Position numbers and translations under genes: made by a program | Source of the DNA: Fibrobacterota bacterium | GTDB taxonomy: Bacteria; Fibrobacterota; Chitinivibrionia; Chitinivibrionales; JANQEN01 | Assembly: GCA_030619215.1 (NCBI GenBank) | Contig: JAUXBV010000081.1 | Coordinates: 1 to 9,669 of the forward strand | DNA: 9,669 nt | Direction: 5' to 3' | Notes under the pieces: model-generated | The model's input: only the letters and a program-made list of their open reading frames with translations | Told to the model about the DNA's origin: nothing | Databases searched by the model: none | In this document: piece by piece, positions 6,436 to 9,669 of the stretch | How the letters are laid out: every line of letters begins with the position of its first letter | Position numbering within the stretch: position 1 is the stretch's first letter

Positions 6436-6855
6436 ATGGAACAGGCACTTTTCGAAAGTATAACCGGCACTTTTATGGACGGGACTCCTGTTGAGGCGGT
6501 ACCGAGGAATAAACGGCTTATCGTTTCCATTATGGATCATTTGAACAGGATGTTCAATACCCGGACAGGCAGCATCCCGCACCTTAAGGACTACGGGCTT
6601 CCGGACATTTCGGAAATTTACAGGAAAATGCCTGACGGGATTGATGAGTTAATAGATGCTGTTAAACGGACGGTTGAGCGATACGAGCCAAGGCTGAAGA
6701 ATGTGAGGGTTGTCCAGCTTGAGGATGATGTTGTTGGCGCCCGCCTGGTGCTGATACTTTCCGGTGAATTGATGGAAGGCGAGCTGGTGCGGTTTCAAAC
6801 GACATTTATCAGTACGGGAAATTCAACAATATCTCCGTGGAAGAAACCACAATAA
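6436..6855 (+). CDS. tssE: Type VI secretion baseplate protein TssE (gp25-like)
   Basis: A 139-residue homologue of phage T4 gp25, a wedge component that links the baseplate to the first sheath ring in the cytoplasm. The start ALFESITGTF is typical of TssE. The gp25 core spans about 24-125: SIMDHLNRMFNTRTGSIPHLKDYGLPDISEIY (31-62), then the conserved EPR motif at 84-86 in YEPRLKNVRV, then strands to about 125. The length is normal for the family. ATG at 6436 has no recognisable Shine-Dalgarno; the leader is AT-rich and begins 54 nt after the right repeat of the transposase unit. The insertion may therefore have replaced the original upstream region, or transcription may read out of the mobile unit. 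tssF follows after 6 nt. This is the first T6SS gene in the window; tssB, tssC and hcp, which often precede it, are absent here. Confidence 0.93.
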   Translation: MEQALFESITGTFMDGTPVEAVPRNKRLIVSIMDHLNRMFNTRTGSIPHLKDYGLPDISEIYRKMPDGIDELIDAVKRTVERYEPRLKNVRVVQLEDDVVGARLVLILSGELMEGELVRFQTTFISTGNSTISPWKKPQ

Positions 6856-6861
6856 TAGATT

Positions 6862-8613
6862 ATGATTGAAAAATATTACGAAGAAGAGTTGCGTTATCTT
6901 TACGAGTCCGGCAAGGAGTTTGCGAAAGCGCATCCGGATCGGGCACAATTTCTCAACATTGATTCCGTGGGTGATCGCGACCCATACGTGGAGAGGCTGT
7001 TCGAAGGGTTTGCCTTTTTAGCTGCACGCATCAGGGAAAAGCTTGACGACTCTTTCCCGCAATTGACGGAAGGTATTATCAACCTTCTGTGGCCGCAGCT
7101 TCTGCAGGAACTGCCGTCAACGGCAATAATCCAGTTCAGCCCCCGTACCGGCCTGCTTCAGGAAACCAAAACTCTGCCGCGGGGATCCGAAGTGCTCTCA
7201 AACCCGGTAGGCCCTGACTCTATTGTCTGCAGATTCATTACAACGCAGGATGTTGATCTGGGGCCGGTATCTTTAACCGGTATAGAAAAGGAGAGTGATA
7301 CAAAAGGAAACGAAATTCTCTCCTTCCACTTTCAGCTTGAACCCGGAGCTTCATGGAGCAGCTGCTCGTTTAAAAAACTGTGCCTCTACCTTCACGCCGA
7401 GCTTCCCACTGCCCTCATGCTGCATGAGAACCTTACCACCAGCGTTAAAAAGGCGCAGCTGTCAATAAACAAAGGGCAGTTTACTGTTGATATCAATCCC
7501 GATACGGCAATTACCCCGGGTGGCCTTACGCCCGACCATGCACTGCTTCCCGAAGACAAGCGCGCGTTCTGGGGCTATTCCCTTTTACGGGAGTATTTTG
7601 TCTACCCGGAAAAATTTCTTTTTATAGACCTGAACGGCTTTGACACCATCCCGTTTCTTGATCCCGAGCCTCAGAGTTTTGTCTATACCGTAACCCTTTC
7701 CAAACAGTTTACAACAGACAAGCCTTTCTCTGCGGAAAGCTTCCGCCTTTTATGTTCACCGGTTGTAAACCTTTCCCTGCAGGAGACAGAACCGGTTACC
7801 CGCAGCGGCCTCAAATCCGAGTACCGGGTTGTTGCCGATGTTGCCTCGCCTGAGCATGTCCATGCGCACAGTATTACCTCGGTAACCGGCATAGACCGGG
7901 TTACCGGCGAGCGTCACGAATATGAACCGCTCTATACTTTCAAAAACTTAAATTCAAAAGATGAAAGAACGTTCATATCACGATTTGTACGATTGCCCAA
8001 CGGTAAACGCGAGCTGTTTCTTATTACCGGCGGTAAACAGACGACTGAGGAGGGAAATATCAAGGAGGAGAACCTCTCCATAATGGCCTGGTGCTCAAAC
8101 GGTGAGCTTCCCAGGGACTATGTAAAGGAAGGCGGGATAAACAGGCCCGGCAAGGGATTTCCCGATTATGTGAGAATTACAAACATTACCCGCCCCACAC
8201 TGCCCTGCACACCGCCCCAGGATGATAACTACCTGTGGATGTTTCTCTCCCATCTCAGCAGTACCTGGGCATCGCTGGCTTCAGCGGAGGCCCTGAAAAG
8301 TTTCCTCAAGATCTACGACTGGTCAAGGCAGGAAGGGAGAGCCCGCAGAATTCAGGCTATCAGCGACGTAACAAGTGCCTCTGCGGAAAAAATTATTGGC
8401 GGGTGTGCAGTAAGGGGCGTATGTGTTACCGTTACCCTTGGCGAAGCTGAGTTCAAGGACCGCGGCGACATGCACCTGTTCGGACAGATTCTTTCCGAGT
8501 TTCTTGCCCGGTTCGTCTCTATCAATTCATTCCTTGAGCTTGTTTTCATCCAGAAACCTTCCGGAAAAACAATGCGATGGAATCCAACAGAGGGGAAGCG
8601 ATGCCTGATCTGA
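6862..8613 (+). CDS. tssF: Type VI secretion baseplate protein TssF
   Basis: A 583-residue TssF (VasA/ImpG family, COG3519), the largest wedge protein of the T6SS baseplate. It forms a complex with TssG and TssE. The N-terminus is diagnostic: YYEEELRYLYESGKEFAKAHP at 5-25, then DRDPYVERLFEGFAFLAARI at 38-57 and FPQLTEGIINLLWPQLLQELPS at 65-86. The C-terminal 85 residues carry the family ending RGVCVTVTLGEAEF, GDMHLFGQILSEFLARFVSINSF, and a final W-NPTEGKRCLI. The length is within the usual range for the family (roughly 580-630), and no frameshift is seen. The start is 6 nt after tssE with only a weak upstream signal, so translation is probably coupled. The last 13 bases overlap tssG. Confidence 0.95.
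   Translation: MIEKYYEEELRYLYESGKEFAKAHPDRAQFLNIDSVGDRDPYVERLFEGFAFLAARIREKLDDSFPQLTEGIINLLWPQLLQELPSTAIIQFSPRTGLLQETKTLPRGSEVLSNPVGPDSIVCRFITTQDVDLGPVSLTGIEKESDTKGNEILSFHFQLEPGASWSSCSFKKLCLYLHAELPTALMLHENLTTSVKKAQLSINKGQFTVDINPDTAITPGGLTPDHALLPEDKRAFWGYSLLREYFVYPEKFLFIDLNGFDTIPFLDPEPQSFVYTVTLSKQFTTDKPFSAESFRLLCSPVVNLSLQETEPVTRSGLKSEYRVVADVASPEHVHAHSITSVTGIDRVTGERHEYEPLYTFKNLNSKDERTFISRFVRLPNGKRELFLITGGKQTTEEGNIKEENLSIMAWCSNGELPRDYVKEGGINRPGKGFPDYVRITNITRPTLPCTPPQDDNYLWMFLSHLSSTWASLASAEALKSFLKIYDWSRQEGRARRIQAISDVTSASAEKIIGGCAVRGVCVTVTLGEAEFKDRGDMHLFGQILSEFLARFVSINSFLELVFIQKPSGKTMRWNPTEGKRCLI
8590..8597 (+). promoter_or_regulatory. Ribosome-binding site that decides the tssG start
   Basis: GAGGGGAA lies inside the end of tssF, with GAGGGG 5 nt from the ATG at 8601. 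The earlier in-frame ATG at 8577 has no such signal, which favours 8601 as the true start. Confidence 0.65.
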
Positions 8614-9548
8614 TCAATCAGATGGTTGAGAAGAGCCGCGAGCTCGATTTCTTTCAGGCGGTATCGATTCTTGAAGAATATTTTCAGAAAGAGGAGGCCG
8701 GTTTCGATCCCCTGAACTCAAACAGAATACGATTCTATTCAGATACTGCCATATCATTTCCGCCGAGCGACATTGCAAAAATTGTAAGCGATGATAACGG
8801 TTCTGTTCGATTCGCCCTTTCATTTATGGGACTGCTCGGCATATCTTCACCGTTGCCTCAATATTTTATTGAATACGGGTATAAACATGAGGGAGAGGAA
8901 ACAGCTCTCTCCGACTTCCTCAGTATATTCAACCACCGGTTTTATGTGCTCTTTTACCGTGCATGGAAGAAATACCGGATCATAAAAAGATTGTCGGAAC
9001 TCGACCCGTCCGGGCTGTTTCAAAAAATTGCATTTCTTTCCGGTATCGATGAGAAGAATTTACAAAAGCGTAAAAGAATGGTTGCCTATACCGGTATTCT
9101 TACCGGATCGTGCAGAAGCGCCGAGGGCCTGAGAACCGTCATATCCGATTATTTTGAAGCTGTTCCTGTTTCCATCAGGCAATGGATTCCGCGGTGGGCA
9201 AAGGTGGACGAGCCGAAAAAAATCGGTGAGGATTCCGTGCTGGGATTAACGGCAATGTGCGGCACCCACATCCGCGATACCAGCGGCAAGTTCATGATAA
9301 TCATTGGCCCGCTTGAAAAGGAGACCTTTGAAACCTTTCTTCCGGATAAACCCAATATAGCACAGTTAAAGGAAATTGTTGATAAATACATGACAGACCC
9401 CCTGGAGTTCAGCATTGAGGTAAAATTGAAGCCCTCTGCGCTTATTCCGGTTGTCCTGGGGGAAGGCGGCGCGCCGCTGGGTATAACATCATCCTGCGGC
9501 CCGTCACTGGAAAAATCCGATGATTATTCAATTTTAATTGGAGGTTGA
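8601..9548 (+). CDS. tssG: Type VI secretion baseplate protein TssG
   Basis: A 315-residue TssG (VasB/ImpH family, COG3520), which with two TssF copies forms the baseplate wedge core. Family landmarks appear in order: ELDFFQAVSILEEYF at 14-28, NRIRFYSDTAISFPPSDI at 41-58, the FMGLLGISSPLPQYFIE block at 75-91, and LSDFLSIFNHRFYVLFYRAWKKYR at 103-126. A C-terminal region follows with LGLTAMCGTHIRD, FMIIIGPLEKETFETFLP and a near-terminal PLGITSSCGPSL. Starting at ATG 8601 rather than 8577 removes eight residues (MESNRGEA) and uses a good Shine-Dalgarno; the overlap with tssF is then 13 nt. The gene ends GGAGGTTGA, so its last codons also provide a Shine-Dalgarno for whatever follows. The downstream sequence is repeats, not another tss gene. 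Confidence 0.94.
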   Translation: MPDLINQMVEKSRELDFFQAVSILEEYFQKEEAGFDPLNSNRIRFYSDTAISFPPSDIAKIVSDDNGSVRFALSFMGLLGISSPLPQYFIEYGYKHEGEETALSDFLSIFNHRFYVLFYRAWKKYRIIKRLSELDPSGLFQKIAFLSGIDEKNLQKRKRMVAYTGILTGSCRSAEGLRTVISDYFEAVPVSIRQWIPRWAKVDEPKKIGEDSVLGLTAMCGTHIRDTSGKFMIIIGPLEKETFETFLPDKPNIAQLKEIVDKYMTDPLEFSIEVKLKPSALIPVVLGEGGAPLGITSSCGPSLEKSDDYSILIGG

Positions 9549-9556
9549 TAATAATG

Positions 9557-9584
9557 GCAGGGGCGTACCATTGTACGCCCCTGC
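9557..9584. repeat. Perfect 12-bp-stem hairpin, likely dispersed intergenic repeat
   Basis: GCAGGGGCGTAC and its exact inverse GTACGCCCCTGC are separated by the 4-nt loop CATT. The stem is very stable. No U-tract follows, so it is not a classical intrinsic terminator, though it could block 3' exonucleases or slow polymerase after tssG. From memory, GGGGCGTAC-type palindromes occur as dispersed repeats in several environmental bacterial genomes. Confidence 0.75.
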
Positions 9585-9591
9585 ATACATA

Positions 9592-9603
9592 TAACAATTG
9601 TTA
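9592..9603. repeat. 12-bp palindrome TAACAATTGTTA
   Basis: A perfect AT-rich palindrome just downstream of the GC hairpin. It could be an operator half-site pair or chance; there is no supporting context. Confidence 0.3.
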
Positions 9604-9627
9604 CTACTCAGGTATAGTTTTTAATAA

Positions 9628-9657
9628 TGTCATTGCGAGCGAAGCGAAGCAATCTCA
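9628..9657. repeat. CATTGCGAGCGAAGCGAAGCAATCTC-type imperfect palindrome
   Basis: The core has ATTGC at 9632-9636 inverted as GCAAT at 9649-9653 around an AGCGAAGCGAA centre. From memory, this element (reverse strand beginning GATTGCTTCGCTTCGC) is one of the most widely scattered short intergenic repeats across unrelated bacterial phyla, usually as fragments of small non-autonomous elements. Here it lies close to the right edge, so its full extent is unknown. Confidence 0.65.
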
Positions 9658-9669
9658 TTTCTAAGACGT

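Larger units (their letters stand above)
9540..9664 (+). other. Ribosome-binding site and ATG leading into repeat sequence (36-codon frame, possible gene remnant)
   Basis: GGAGG at 9540-9544 lies inside the end of tssG and is followed after 9 nt by ATG at 9554, a well-formed translation start. The frame then runs through the hairpin and the CATTGCGAGC element and stops at 9662-9664, giving 36 codons (beginning MAGAYHCTPLH). The encoded peptide is simply translated repeat and resembles no protein I know. It may be the surviving start of a further operon gene displaced by repeat insertion. A chance start is also possible. Confidence 0.3.

Noticed and set aside
8577..8600. Earlier ATG for tssG
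   Set aside because: It lacks a Shine-Dalgarno, while ATG 8601 has GAGGGGAA just upstream and begins with the usual TssG-like sequence.
6436..9548. Contractile phage tail or extracellular contractile injection system instead of T6SS
   Set aside because: TssF and TssG carry T6SS-specific family landmarks over their whole length; no phage tail or eCIS genes are present.
9557..9584. Intrinsic terminator after tssG
   Set aside because: The stem is strong but no U-tract follows on either strand; it fits a repeat element better.
1..9669. CRISPR array, tRNA or rRNA genes
   Set aside because: No regularly spaced direct repeats and no tRNA- or rRNA-like segments were seen on reading through the window; almost all space is taken up by coding regions.

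Overview
The window comes from a Gram-negative (two-membrane) bacterium. It has an Mla/MCE lipid-transport operon, which implies an outer membrane, and three type VI secretion (T6SS) baseplate genes. The STAS-permease fusion, the auxiliary lipoprotein in the operon and the dispersed repeats (a GGGGCGTAC hairpin and a CATTGCGAGCGAAGC element) fit Desulfobacterota/Deltaproteobacteria-like or Planctomycetes/Brocadia-like genomes. I cannot fix the phylum from the sequence alone.

Layout. Bases 1-4696 (minus strand) hold a tightly packed operon, read right to left: STAS-MlaE permease, MlaF ATPase, MlaD (MCE) protein, a PqiC-like lipoprotein, and a large exported protein that runs off the left edge. 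Its genes overlap by 4-8 nt or are 2 nt apart, so they are almost certainly co-transcribed. Bases 4697-4843 are a short intergenic stretch rich in GC hairpins, probably a dispersed repeat. Bases 4844-5254 (minus) encode a small conserved protein of unknown function. Bases 5377-6381 are an AT-rich mobile unit: a Y1/HUH REP-associated transposase with a C-terminal DnaA-like helix-turn-helix, bracketed by a 24-bp inverted repeat (23/24 identical) that is itself built from tandem 9-mers. Bases 6436-9548 (plus) encode tssE, tssF and tssG, the T6SS baseplate wedge. After tssG the sequence turns into non-coding repeats: a perfect 12-bp-stem hairpin and a CATTGCGAGCGAAGC palindrome.

How the genes work together. 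MlaE and MlaF form an inner-membrane ABC machine. MlaD carries or tunnels lipid in the periplasm. The lipoprotein and the exported protein are candidates for the outer-membrane end. TssE, TssF and TssG are the wedge proteins that dock the T6SS sheath and tube onto the membrane complex. The two systems are transcribed away from each other, and the transposase unit sits between them, immediately upstream of tssE. No other T6SS genes are visible, so the wedge genes look like a separate block or an operon cut at both ends by repeats.

Most of the content is recognisable. The items most worth a second look are the terminal exported protein of the Mla operon, the tandem-9-mer inverted repeats around the DnaA-like-domain transposase, and the repeat-invaded end of the tss operon, where a strong ribosome-binding site and ATG lead straight into a hairpin.
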